DNA of 64,000 nucleotides from Elymus sibiricus. Taxonomy: Eukaryota; Streptophyta; Magnoliopsida; Poales; Poaceae. The position numbers were made by a program, and so were the translations under genes. The notes below the pieces were generated by a model, which did not search any database, had not been told where the DNA came from, and saw nothing but the letters and a program-made list of their open reading frames with translations. Location of the stretch: assembly GCA_039707655.1 (NCBI GenBank), contig CM077664.1:202300195-202364194 (forward strand), read 5' to 3'. Shown here in pieces: positions 43,514-54,168 of this stretch; the first letter of the stretch is position 1, and each line of letters opens with the position of its first letter.

Positions 43514-44791
43514 AGGTCTATGCGTAGATTCTATGCACGAGTAGAACACAAGTAGTTGTGGGCCATGATTTGGTCAATTTGCTTGCCGTTACTAGTCCTA
43601 TCTTGATTCGGCGGCATTGTGGGATGAAGCGGCCCGGACCGACTTTACACGTACGCTTACGTGAGACTGGTTCCACCGCCTGACATGCACTTGTTGCATA
43701 AGGTGGCTAGCGGGTGTCTGTCTCTCCCACTGTAGTCGGATCGGATTCGATGAAGAGGGTCCTTATGAAGGGTAAATAGAAATTGGCATATCACCGTTGT
43801 GGCTTTTGCGTAGGTAAGAAACGTTCTTGCTAGAAACCCATAGCAGCCACGTAAAACTTGCAACAACAATTAGAGGACATCTAACTTGTTTTTGCAGGGT
43901 ATGCTATGTGATGTGATATGGCCAAAAGGATGTGATGAAATATATGTGATGTATGAGATTGATCATGTTCTTGTAATAGGAATCACGACTTGCATGTCGA
44001 TAAGTATGACAACCGGCAGGAGCCATAGGAGTTGTCTTAATTTATTGTATGACCTGCGTGTCAATCAAAAACGCCATGTAATTACTTTACTTTATTGCTA
44101 ACCGTTAGCCATAGTAGTAGAAGTAATAATTGGTGAGACAACTTCATGAAGACACGATGATGGAGATCATGATGATGGAGATCATGGTGTCGTGCCGGTG
44201 ACGATGGTGATCATGCCGCGCCCCGAAGATGGAGATCAAAGGCGCAAGATGATATTGGCCATATCATGTCACTTTATGATTTGCATGTGATGTTTATCAT
44301 GTTTTTACATCTTATTTGCTTAGAACGACGGTAGCATAAATAAGATGACCCCTCACTAAAATTTCAAGAAATGTGTTCCCCCTAAGTGTGCACCGTTGCG
44401 AAGGATCGTTGTTTCGAAGCACCACGTGATGATCGGGTGTGATAGATTCTAACGTTCGCATACAACGGGTGTAAGCCAGATTTACACACGCGAAACACTT
44501 AGGTTGACTTGACGAGCCTAGCATGTACATACATGGCCTCGGAACACGAGAGACCGAAAGGTCAAACATGAGTCGTATAGTAGATGCGATCAACATGGAG
44601 ATGTTCACCATTGATGACTAGTCCGTCTCACGTGATGATCGGACACGGCCTAGTCGATATGGATCATGTATCACTTAGATGACTAGAGGGATGTTTATCT
44701 GAGTGGGAGTTCATTAAATAATTTGATTAGATGAACTTAATTATCATGAACTTAGTCTAAAATTGTCTTTACAATCTATCTTGTAGATCCA
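43514..44791 (+). other. Untranslated leader of the Angela-type Copia
   Basis: About 1.28 kb without supported coding sequence, as usual for this group. Contains short GATGATGGAGATCATG repeats at 44156-44230. Confidence 0.7.
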
Positions 44792-47700
44792 ATGGCCCAC
44801 GCTAATGTTGCCCTCAACTTCAACGCGTTCCTAGAGAAAACCAAACTGAAAGATGATGGAAGCAACTATACTGATTGGGTCCGTAACTTGAGGATCATCC
44901 TCATAGCTTCCAAGAAAGCATATGTCCTTGATGCACCGCTAGGTGACGCACCCATTTTCCCAGCAACTCAAGACGTTATGAACGCCTAGCAGTCGCGTAG
45001 TGATGATTACTCCCTGGTTCAGTGCGGCATGCTTTACATCTTAGAACCGGGGCTCCAAAAGCGTTTTGAGCAACACGGAGCATATGAGATGTTCCAAGAG
45101 CTGAGAATGGTTTTCCAAGCTCATGCCCGGGTCGAGAGATATGAAGTCTCCAACAAGTTCTTCAGTTGTAAAATGGAGGAAAATAGTTCTGTCAGCAAGC
45201 ACATACTCAAAATGTCTGGGTTGCACAACCGCTTGTCTCAGCTGGGAGTTAATCTTCCGGATGACTCGGTTATTGACAGAATCCTCCAGTCGCTTCCACC
45301 TAGCTACAAGAGCTTTGTGATGAACTTCAATATGTAAGGGATGGAGAAGTCCATTCCTGAGTTATATTCGATGCTGAAATCAGCGGAGGTGGAGATCAAA
45401 AAGGAACATCAAGTGTTGATGGTGAATAAGACCACCAGTTTCAAGAAAGGCAAGGGTAAGAAGAACTTCAAGAAGGACGGCAAAGCAGTTGCCGCGCCCG
45501 GTAAATCAGTTGCCGGGAAGAAGCCCAAGAATGGACCCAAGCCTGAGACTGAGTGCTTTTATTGCAAGGGAACCAGTCACTGGAAGCGGAACTGCCCCAA
45601 GTACTTAGCGGATAAGAAGGCCGGCAACGTCAAATGTATATATGATATACATGTTATTGATGTGTACCTTACCAGCGCTCATAGTAGCTCCTGGGTATTT
45701 GATACCGGTGCGGTTGCTCACATTTGTAACTCAAAATAGGAGTTGCGGAATAAGCGGAGACTGGCGAAGGATGAGGTGACGATGCGCGTCGGGAATGGTT
45801 CCAAGGTCGATGTGATCGCCGTCGGCACGCTACCTCTACATCTACCTTCGGGATTAGTTTTAAACCTCAACAATTGTTATTTAGTACCAGCTTTGAGCAT
45901 GAACATTGTATCTAGATCTCGTTTGATGCGAGATGGATACTCATTTAAATCCGAGAATAATGGTTGTTCTATTTATATGAGAGATATGTTTTATGGTCAT
46001 GCCCCGCTGGTCAATGGTTTATTTTTATTGAATCTCGAACGTCATGTTACACATATTCATAGTGTGAATACCAAACGATGTAAGGTTGATAATGATAGTC
46101 CCACATACTTGTGGCACTGCCGCCTTGGTCATATTGGTGTCAAACGCATGAAGAAACTCCATGCAGATGGACTTTTGGAGTCTCTTGATTATGAATCATT
46201 TGACACGTACGAACCATGCCTCATGGGCAAGTTGACTAAGACTCCGTTCTCCGGAACAATGGAGCGAGCAACCAACTTGTTGGAAATAATACATACCGAT
46301 GTATGCGGTCCAATGAGCGTTGAGGCTCGCGGTGGCTATCGTTATGTTCTCACCCTCACTGATGACTTAAGCAGATATGGGTATGTCTACTTAATGAAAC
46401 ACAAGTCTGAGATCTTTGAAAAGTTCAAGGAATTTCAGAGTGAGGTAGAGAATCAACGTGACAAGAAAATAAAGTTCTTACGATCTGATCGCGGAGGAGA
46501 ATATTTGAGTCACGAGTTTGGCACCCACTTAAGGAAATGTGGAATTGTTTCACAACTCACGCCGCCTGGCACACCTCAGCGTAATGGTGTGTCCAAACGT
46601 CGTAATCGCACTATATTGGATATGGTGCGATCTATGATGTCTCTTACTGATTTACCACTATCATTTTGGGGATATGCATTAGAGACTGCCGCATTCACTT
46701 TAAATAGGGCACCGTCTAAATCCGTTGAGACGACACCGTATGAATTATGGTTTGGGAAGAAACCTAAGCTGTCGTTTCTGAAAGTTTGGGGATACGATGC
46801 TTATGTCAAGAAACTTCAACCTGAAAAGCTCGAACCCAAATCGGAAAAGTGCGTCTTCATAGGATACCCTAAGAAAACTATTGGGTATACCTTCTACCTC
46901 AGATCCGAAGGCAAGATCTTTGTTGCCAAGAATGGATCCTTTCTAGAGAAAGAGTTTCTCTCGAAAGAAGTAAGTGGGAGGAAAGTAGAACTTGATGAGG
47001 TAATTGTACCCCCTCTCGAACCGGAGAGTAGCGCAGCGCAAGAAAATGTTTCTGTGGTGCCTGCACCGACTAGAGAGGAAGTTAATGATGATGATCATGA
47101 AACTTCGGATCAAGTTACTACTGAACTTCGTAGGTCCACGAAGACACGTTCCGCACCAGAGTGGTACGGCAACCCTGTCCTGGAAATCATGTTGTTAGAC
47201 AACGGTGAACCTTCGAACTATGAAGAAGCCATGGCGGGCCCGGATTCCAACAAATGGCTTGAAGCCATGAAATCCGAGATAGGATCCATGTATGAGAACA
47301 AAGTATGGACTTTGGTGGACTTGCCCGATGATCGGCAAGCCATAGAAAATAAATGGATCTTTAAGAAGAAGACTGGCGCGGATGGTAATGTGACCGTCTA
47401 TAAGGCTCGGCTTGTAGCTAAGGGTTATCGACAAGTTCAAGGAGTTGACTACGATGAGACTTTCTCACCCGTAGCGATGCTGAAGTCCGTCTGAATCATG
47501 TTAGCAGTTGCCGCATTTTATTATTATGAGATCTGGCAAATGGACGTCAAAACGGCATTCCTTAACGGTTTCCTTAAGGAAGAATTGTATATGATGCAGC
47601 CGGAAGGTTTTGTCGATCCTAAGAATGCTGACAAGGTATGCAAGCTCCAGCGCTCCATCTATGGGCTGGTGCAAGTATCTCGGAGTTGGAACATTCGCTT

Positions 47701-48781
47701 TGATGAGGTGATCAAAGCGTTTGGGTTTATACAGACTTATGGAGAAGCCTGTATTTACAAGAAAGTGAGTGGGAGCTCTGTAGCATTTCTCATTTTATAT
47801 GTGGATGACATATTGTTGATGGGAAATGATATAGAACTTTTGGAAAGCATAAAAGCCTACTTGAATAAGTGTTTTTCAATGAAGGACCTTGGAGAAGCTG
47901 CTTACATATTAGGCATCAAGATCTATAGAGATAGATCGAGACGCCTCATTGGTCTTTCACAAAGCACATACCTTGACAAGATATTGAAGAAGTTCAATAT
48001 GGATCAGTCCAAGAAGGGGTTCTTGCCTGTATTGCAAGGTGTGAGATTGAGCACAGCTCAATGCCCGACCTCGGCAGAAGATAGAGAAAAGATGAGTGTC
48101 ATCCCCTATGCCTCAGCCATAGGCTCTATTATGTATGCCATGCTGTGTACCAGACCTGATGTGAACCTTGCCATAAGTTTGGTAGGGAGGTACCAAAGTG
48201 ATCCCGGATTGGAACACTGGACAGCGGTCAAGAATATCCTTAAGTACCTGAAAAGGACTAAGGATATGTTTCTCGTTTATGGAGGTGCCGAAGAGCTCAT
48301 CGTAAAGGGTTACGTCGATGCTAGCTTCGACACGGATCCGGATGACTCCAAGTCACAAACCGGATACGTGTATATTTTGAATGGTGGGGCAGTCAGCTGA
48401 TGCAGTTGCAAGCAAAGCGTCATGGCGGCATCTACATGTGAAGCGGAGTACATAGCTGCTTCGGAAGCAGCACATGAAGGAGTCTGGATGAAGGAGTTCA
48501 TCACCGACCTAGGAGTGATTCCCAATGCGTCGGGCCCGATGACTCTCTTCTGTGACAACACTGGAGCTATTGCCATTGCCAAGGAGCCCAGGTTTCACAA
48601 GAAGACCAAGCACATCAAGCGCCGCTTCAACTCCATTCGTGGTTACATTCAGGATGGAGATATAGATATTTGTAAAGTACATACGGATCTGAATGTCGCA
48701 GATCCGTTGACTAAACCTCTTTCACGAGCGAAACATGATCAGCACCAGAACTCTATGGGTGTTCGATTCATCACAATGTAA
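44792..48781 (+). pseudogene. Gag-pol polyprotein of the Angela-type Copia, inactivated
   Basis: Order: capsid-like gag (44792-45500; NYTDWVRNLRIILIASKKAY), zinc knuckle CFYCKGTSHWKRNC (about 45557-45598), protease with active site FDTGA (45697-45711), integrase with HHCC finger and core (Asp in IHTDVCGPM, Asp in LRSDRGGEYL), RT with YVDDILLMGND (47800-47832), and RNase H to the stop at 48779-48781. Breaks: stops at 44988, 45337, 45737, 47492 and 48398 (last base of each stop's vicinity), and Lys instead of the catalytic Glu in the integrase motif NGVSKRRNRT (46584-46613). No frameshift is needed to follow the frame. The copy cannot support its own replication. Confidence 0.9.
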
Positions 48782-48800
48782 CTAGATTATTGACTCTAGT

Positions 48801-48813
48801 GCAAGTGGGAGAC
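48801..48813 (+). promoter_or_regulatory. Polypurine tract
   Basis: GCAAGTGGGAGAC immediately before the 3' LTR; primes plus-strand synthesis in this family. Confidence 0.8.
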
Positions 48814-50490
48814 TGTTGGAAATATGCCCTAGAGGCAATAATAAAATGGTTATTATTATATTTCCTTGTTCATGATAATTGTCTATTGTTCATGCTATAA
48901 TTGTATTAGCCGGAAACCGTAATACATGTGTGAATACATAGACCACACCATGTCCCTAGTGAGCCTCTAGATGACTAGCTCGTTGATCAATAGATGGTCA
49001 TGGTTTCCTGGCCATGGACATTGGATGTCGTTGATAACGGGATCACATCATTAGGAGAATGATGTGATGAACAAGACCCAATCCTAAGCATAGCACAAGA
49101 TCGTGTAGTTCGTCTGCTAGAGCTTTTCTAATGTCAAGTATCATTTCCTTAGACCATGAGATTGTGCAACTCCCGGATACCGTAGGAATGCTTTGGGTGT
49201 ATCAAACGTCACAACGTAACTGGGTGACTATAAAGGTGCACTACAGGTGTCTCCGAAAGTGTTTGTTGGGTTGGCACGAATTGAGACTGGGATTTGTCAC
49301 TCCGTGTGACGGAGAGGTATCTCTGGGCCCACTCGGTAACACATCATCATAATGAGCTCAATGTGACTAAGGAGTTAGTCACGGGATCATGTGTTACGGA
49401 ACGAGTAAAGAGACTTGCCGGTAACGAGATTGAACAAGGTATAGGGATACCGACGATCGAATCTCGGGCAAATAACATACCGATGGACAAAGGGAATTGT
49501 ATACGAGATTAATTGAATCCCCGACATCGTGGTTCATCCGATGAGATCATCGTGGAACATGTGGGAGCCAATATGGGTATCCAGATCCCGCTATTGGTTA
49601 TTGGCCGGAGAGGTGTCTCGGTCATGACTGCATGGTTCTCGAACCCGTAGGGTCTACACACTTAAGGTTCGGTGACGCTAGAGTTGTAATGAGAATTGTA
49701 TGTGGTTACCGAAAGTTGTTCGGAGTCCCGGATGAGATCCCGGACGTCACGAGGAGTTCCGGAATGGTCCGGAGGTGAAGATTTATATATGGGAAGTCCA
49801 ATTTCAGTCACCGGAAAGGTTTCGGGGTTTATCGGTATTGTACCGGGACCACCGAAGGGGTTCCGGGGGTCCACCGGGAGGGTCCACCTGCCCCGGAGGA
49901 CCTAATGGGTTGTAGTTGGGTGGGAACCAGCCCCTTAGTGGGCTGGTGCGCCCCCCCAAGGGCCCAAGGCGCCTAGGGTTGGAAACCCTAGGGGGGCCGC
50001 CGCCCCCCCTCTAGATGGATCTAGGGGGGCCGGCCCCCTCTCCCCTTCCCCCTATAAATAGTGGGGGGGTGGGAGGGCAGCCGTACACCCTTCCCTTGGC
50101 GCAGCCCTTCCCCCTTCCTACACCTCCTCCTCCGTAGCGCTTAGCGAAGCTCTGCTGGAGAACCACGAGCTCCACCGCCACCACGCCATCGTGCTGCCGG
50201 AGCTCTCCCTCAACTTCTCCTTCCCCCCTTGCTGGATCAAGAAGGAGGAGACGTCCTCGGGCTGTACGTGTGTTGAACGCGGAAGCGCCGTCCGTTCGGC
50301 GCTTGGATCGGATCTTCCGCGATTTGAATCGCCGCGAGTACGACTCCATCAACCGCGTTCTTTGTAACGCTTCCGCTTAGCGATCTTCAAGGGTATGAAG
50401 ATGCACTCCCTCTCTCTCGTTGCTAGCATCTCCTAAATTGATCTTGGTGACACGTAGGAAAATTTTGAATTATTACTACGTTCTCCAACA
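48814..50490 (+). repeat. 3' LTR of the Angela-type Copia (1677 bp)
   Basis: Colinear with the 5' LTR. The 13-bp excess is a tandem duplication GGGAGGGTCCACC at about 49876-49888. Followed by TSD TCCCC. Confidence 0.95.
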
Positions 50491-51323
50491 TCCCCGCGGA
50501 TCAACAACTTGTCCACTATGCCAGTTACCTCGTTACCGGTTTTGTTCTCTTTTCTCGTTCCCGTGTTCCGGCATCCCTGTGATCAAATCACAATGTGTCT
50601 GGCCAGACGATGGTGGATACCGTAACACCGAGAGGGCCCAGAGATGTCTCTCCATCGTCGGAGGAGCAAATCTCAATCTTGAGCTATTAAGTTACTTGAC
50701 ATACTTTTTCATGAACCCGTAAGCCGCCGTAATAGCCACCCATTTACGGATGATGTTTAACAAACCCCAAAGTTCATGAAGCAAGTATGAAGAAACTCGA
50801 TACTCTCATGGTCTAAGGAATTATGCAAACGTAAACCATCTCTGTGTTATTAACCATTAACTTGTGACGAATGTATCTCATAACATAACATCAATTCGGC
50901 TTGATTCAACACAAGTGTTCTCCTAACATTGTGCCCTTAAAGTTGCCAGCATAGGCATGCTCATGATCAGGAAAACAGAACCATCATGCAACACTTGAGC
51001 TAGTCTTAGAGGCCAGACTAGGAATACATTTCACCGTTTATTATTCCACACATGCATATGAGTCTTCCTCCGAGCCTCGTGGTTATTGCAGACTCGAGAA
51101 CCATAGCAGTTATAACACGGAATATAAACTTAACTACAAACATGGAGATAAATAATAACATTTATTATTGCCTTTAGGGCATATCTCGTACAACTCCGCC
51201 ACCCTGTCGACGACCTCCATGGCGGCCACCATGCCCGGCAGGTGCTCGGTCAAATGTCATTGAGCTTATTTTCGGACGCCATGTCGTTTTTTCAGAGTAA
51301 GAAGGATGGCAGGGTACCCGACC

Positions 51324-51625
51324 ATGGAGGATGAGTTGTTGTGCCATGCGTGGTTGGCCGTATCAGCAGATTTTGTAGGCAGGAGCAGAGGGGGACCTTC
51401 TAGCAGTAAGTGCATGAATCATTTCACGAACGAAAGCACATTGCGCCCTACGACATGGACATCATCCATGATCGTAATGTGAGGTCGTTATCGTACCAGC
51501 CATCACCCCTACAAACCATCGTCGCCAAGTTTTGTAACGTAGTTGCTCAGCTGGAAGTAAGGTGGCCATTACACGTGACAGAGGAGATCGTAAGTTTGTT
51601 TCTTCTTCCTCAACTTGTTGATTGA
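51324..51625 (+). pseudogene. Myb/SANT-like (Harbinger ORF1-type) protein remnant
   Basis: Two frames cover one domain: MEDELLCHAWLAVSADFVG (51324 onward) and FHERKHIAPYDMDIIHDRNV then TIVAKFCNVVAQLEVR (to 51625). Together they match the pattern of the plant trihelix/NAM-associated ORF1 proteins of PIF/Harbinger elements: acidic start, conserved AW, W/F-H-x-x-K, and a KFCN-type helix. A frameshift near 51405 separates them, and a GTAAGT donor follows at 51590. ORF1 proteins bind transposon ends and recruit the transposase (family knowledge). It is dead here. Confidence 0.5.
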
Positions 51626-52240
51626 ATCATCCATTCACTCAGTGTTGCTATTCACATTGTGTAGCCCGTACGCGTTGTCGTGATGTATCAGGACAGAGTA
51701 ACGATCATTTACGTACACACTGTTGGATGAAGCTGAAGGGGCAGTATGTGTGGGACGACATGATCCGTTGAAAAACTTGTTGGACATCGAATTTGAGATA
51801 TTGTTGTACTTGCATGCTATGTATGGATGATTTGTGCTATTTTGTTTCCGAACTTTGATGAATATCAGCCATTTGCATGAATTTCGTCCGATAAGTTAAA
51901 AACCCGACTTGAAATGCATGCGGGCAGCGTTGCATGGCCGGCTTCAACATCTTTGTCCGCGGACTGGTCCCTTGTCCGTGGATGGATACGGAAACAAATT
52001 TGCGGGTCAATGTTGGAGATGATGGATAGCCCGATCGAGCGATCTTAGAGCATCTACAGCCGGACTTTGCAAATCCGGCCCCTCAAACGCCCGCGGACGC
52101 GACCGGGCGCGTCCGCGGACACTGACCGGTCACGCGTCAAATTAGCCACTCTGCATCCGACACTCTCATATTTGAACCCCTAGATCCATATAAAGCATGC
52201 AAAAGAAATCATACGTACTACATACTACGTACTATCGTAG

Positions 52241-52720
52241 CTACTCTTCGTCGTCGGAGATGTCCACGATGACGGTGCCGGGCGCCGGCTGGACGGGCGG
52301 GTTGGAGGGCTCCGGCTCATCCTCCTCTTGCTCGACCTCATCCATGTAGGCAAGCATCTCCGCCTCCTCTGCGGACTGCTACGCCTCCATCTCCTGCCGG
52401 CGACGGCGTCTGGCCTCCGCAGCCAACTCCGACCGGAAGGAATCGAGGATGGCCTGCTGCTCCACCTGCAGATCCGCGTCGCCGGCGTCCCCCACATCCT
52501 CCTCCTCCGGCTCATCCTCCTCCTCCTCAACCTCCTCCTCCTCGTCCACCTCCTCCTCCTCGTCCTCCCCCTCCTCCAACTCCTCCTCCGGATTCACTGC
52601 ATCCGGAGGTAGCCCCACGGCGATCCGGACTTCGCGCCTGGCCCGGATCTGCTCAAGGAGCTCGAGCTGGCGCTCCGGTGTCAGAAAGGGCTCGCTCCTC
52701 ACCCGGCGGCATGGGGGCAT
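52241..52720 (-). pseudogene. Acidic Glu-rich protein of the TIR element
   Basis: ATG 52720 (MPPCRRVRSEPFLTPERQLE). About 159 residues: a basic N-terminus, a helix (QLELLEQIRARREVRIAVGL), an almost pure Glu/Asp tract (about residues 50-80), an Ala/Arg-rich helix, and the end PAPGTVIVDISDDEE at TAG 52241-52243. One in-frame TAG (52379-52381) interrupts it near residue 114. I do not recognise the family. A TATA-like TATTTAAG lies about 100 bp upstream, so it looks like a real transcription unit that has recently decayed. Confidence 0.5.
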
Positions 52721-52814
52721 GGCTACTAGGCGGACGGGTGGAGTGGAAAGTCACGGCGACGATGGACAGGCGGAGGAAAAATGTGGATGGTAGGGTTTCG
52801 GTGCCGCCGGTCGA

Positions 52815-52824
52815 CTTAAATAAC
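52815..52824 (-). promoter_or_regulatory. TATA-like box of the TIR-element gene
   Basis: GTTATTTAAGTC on the minus strand, about 100 bp upstream of ATG 52720. Confidence 0.4.
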
Positions 52825-53118
52825 CGGGCTAGGCACTACGCGGCCCGCCGGAGCGGCGCCACGCGGTCCGACGGAGGAGACGAGCTTCGGACCGCCGGGT
52901 TTCCGGGCGTTTCCGCGTGGGACCCCGCCGTCAGTCCGACGTGGCGGGCGTGCCCGGGCGCCCCATATCGGCCCGAAATATGGGGCGGATATGGGGGGTG
53001 CCGGTCAGCCCGGGCATTTGAGGCGCCCAGCTGGATCGAAAAATCGTGACCGGTCAGTGACCGGGCGGCCCGCCCGGGCGTATGAGGCGGGTTTGAGGCG
53101 CCCGACTGTAGATGCTCT

Positions 53119-54168
53119 TGTCACATAGTAATATCTGCGTGCGCACTGAATAATTACGTGCTCCGTTGTATCTATTCGCCTCCGCGTGATCGATGGCAGA
53201 TATGTTAGGAATATATTGTGGTCTACCGCCTATTCCTCTGCGCTTTTCCGTGGTGCCGCTCACAATCGCATATCCGAGGCTAGGGGGTAGGGACCTTCTT
53301 ATACTGCGTTTCCAAAGAGTCCGCCTCTTATACAGTTATAAGATTCCTAGTCTTTAAACTAGTTTCCGGATAGAGTCCGGATCAAACTACCAACCACGAT
53401 ATAATTTGTCTGTTAGCGGATCCTATCCGTCGAGTCCCCGAAGCACGCGCTTGTGAGCAACGCGTCATAATAGAGTATAAATTCCTCTAATTATGTAGAT
53501 CAACATTAGAGCCGTAATCTAATTACACGATCTAGTTTCTTCCAATTATCAGCGTACCCGGGTAGTCTTTCCAATATATAAAATATATTGTATTCCACCG
53601 ATAATTGACCAGCTTCCTTAAGCATGCAACACTTAAGTACATTCCAGCAAGAATAATTCCATGCACAAAACACATGTATAATTCCATATGAGGTATTCCG
53701 AATATCAATGATAATAAGTATTTGAATATAGTTGCAGGACACATGATCCCAACAAGATAGCGATGGCATGGATTTGAGGATCCATCCCGAAAGTGGGATC
53801 CTTGGCATGAGGATGAATGTTGAATGGTGATGGCCCGGAATCAATTTGTTCCGATCCTAGACACGACCGCCACGATAAGCATCGGTGCCGTTCCATCACT
53901 GTCGTTGTACTTAATAAAATTTTCTTTTTGGAACCGGCGGTGCGCGAGCGTACACAAAATCCTCGTCGCTTGGAAAGTGGGCGCATCAAGGTCGTCGCGG
54001 CCGTGGGACAAGCGTGTGTTGATAGCGAGCAAGAGGAGTTGAGAGTCGGGGTCGAGCTTCTTTGTGACTAGAAACACTCAAACAGGCACCCGGATGCTTG
54101 CACGGAACCGTGGTGCGACGCAAAAGCCTAATGTGACGGCATCTGCCTGGACGCCTCAAATCGGCTTC
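53119..54168. other. Unassigned DNA between two TIR elements
   Basis: No coding sequence or repeat recognised. AT-rich at 53300-53720; contains an ATATATAAAATATAT palindrome at about 53574-53588. Confidence 0.4.

Larger units (their letters stand above)
41836..50490 (+). mobile_element. Full-length Angela/BARE/WIS-type Copia retrotransposon (8655 bp)
   Basis: 5' LTR 41836-43499, primer-binding site TGGTATCAGAGCC (43501-43513, initiator tRNA-Met), a long leader, a single gag-pol frame 44792-48781, purine tract 48801-48813, 3' LTR 48814-50490, TSD TCCCC. The LTR start TGTTGGAAATATGCCC is characteristic of the Angela/BARE/WIS group. Structure is complete but coding capacity is lost. The LTRs differ by a modest number of substitutions plus one 13-bp duplication, so the insertion is fairly recent. 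Confidence 0.95.
40510..51192 (-). mobile_element. Copia-type solo LTR (about 2023 bp) interrupted by an Angela-type element
   Basis: Minus-strand termini are TGTACGAGATATGCCC (from 51192) and TTCCCCTACA (to 40510). The TSD is ACTCC. The first bases resemble the Angela LTR start, so it is a distant relative. The parts are 50496-51192 and 40510-41835, joined after removal of 41836-50495. A TATAAATA box (41117-41124, minus) marks its promoter. No internal domain is left. Confidence 0.85.
40128..52021 (+). mobile_element. PIF/Harbinger-like TIR element split by nested Copia insertions
   Basis: The left end GGGCATCTCCAACGCC (40128) is mirrored by TGTTGGAGATG (52011-52021); both ends lie next to CpG-rich subterminal DNA. 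Own sequence is 40128-40509 and 51198-52021, the rest being a solo LTR with a Copia inside. The right part encodes a Myb/SANT-like protein as in Harbinger ORF1. No transposase is visible. TIRs are short and imperfect and I see no TSD, so the superfamily is inference. Confidence 0.5.
52047..53118. mobile_element. 1.07-kb TIR element with AGAGCATCTACAG ends and an internal gene
   Basis: The left end AGAGCATCTACAGCCGG and right end CCGACTGTAGATGCTCT are inverted repeats with one mismatch in 17. Subterminal DNA is rich in GCCCGCGGACGCG-type repeats. Flanks give an imperfect 3-bp TSD (TTA/TTG) if the end is drawn at GAGCATC. No transposase. Harbinger-like or unclassified. Confidence 0.7.

Noticed and set aside
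52379..52720. Plus-strand Leu/Ser-rich frames opposite the acidic ORF
   Set aside because: They are the complement of the Glu/Asp-rich tract; the minus strand has the TATA box, ATG and stop.
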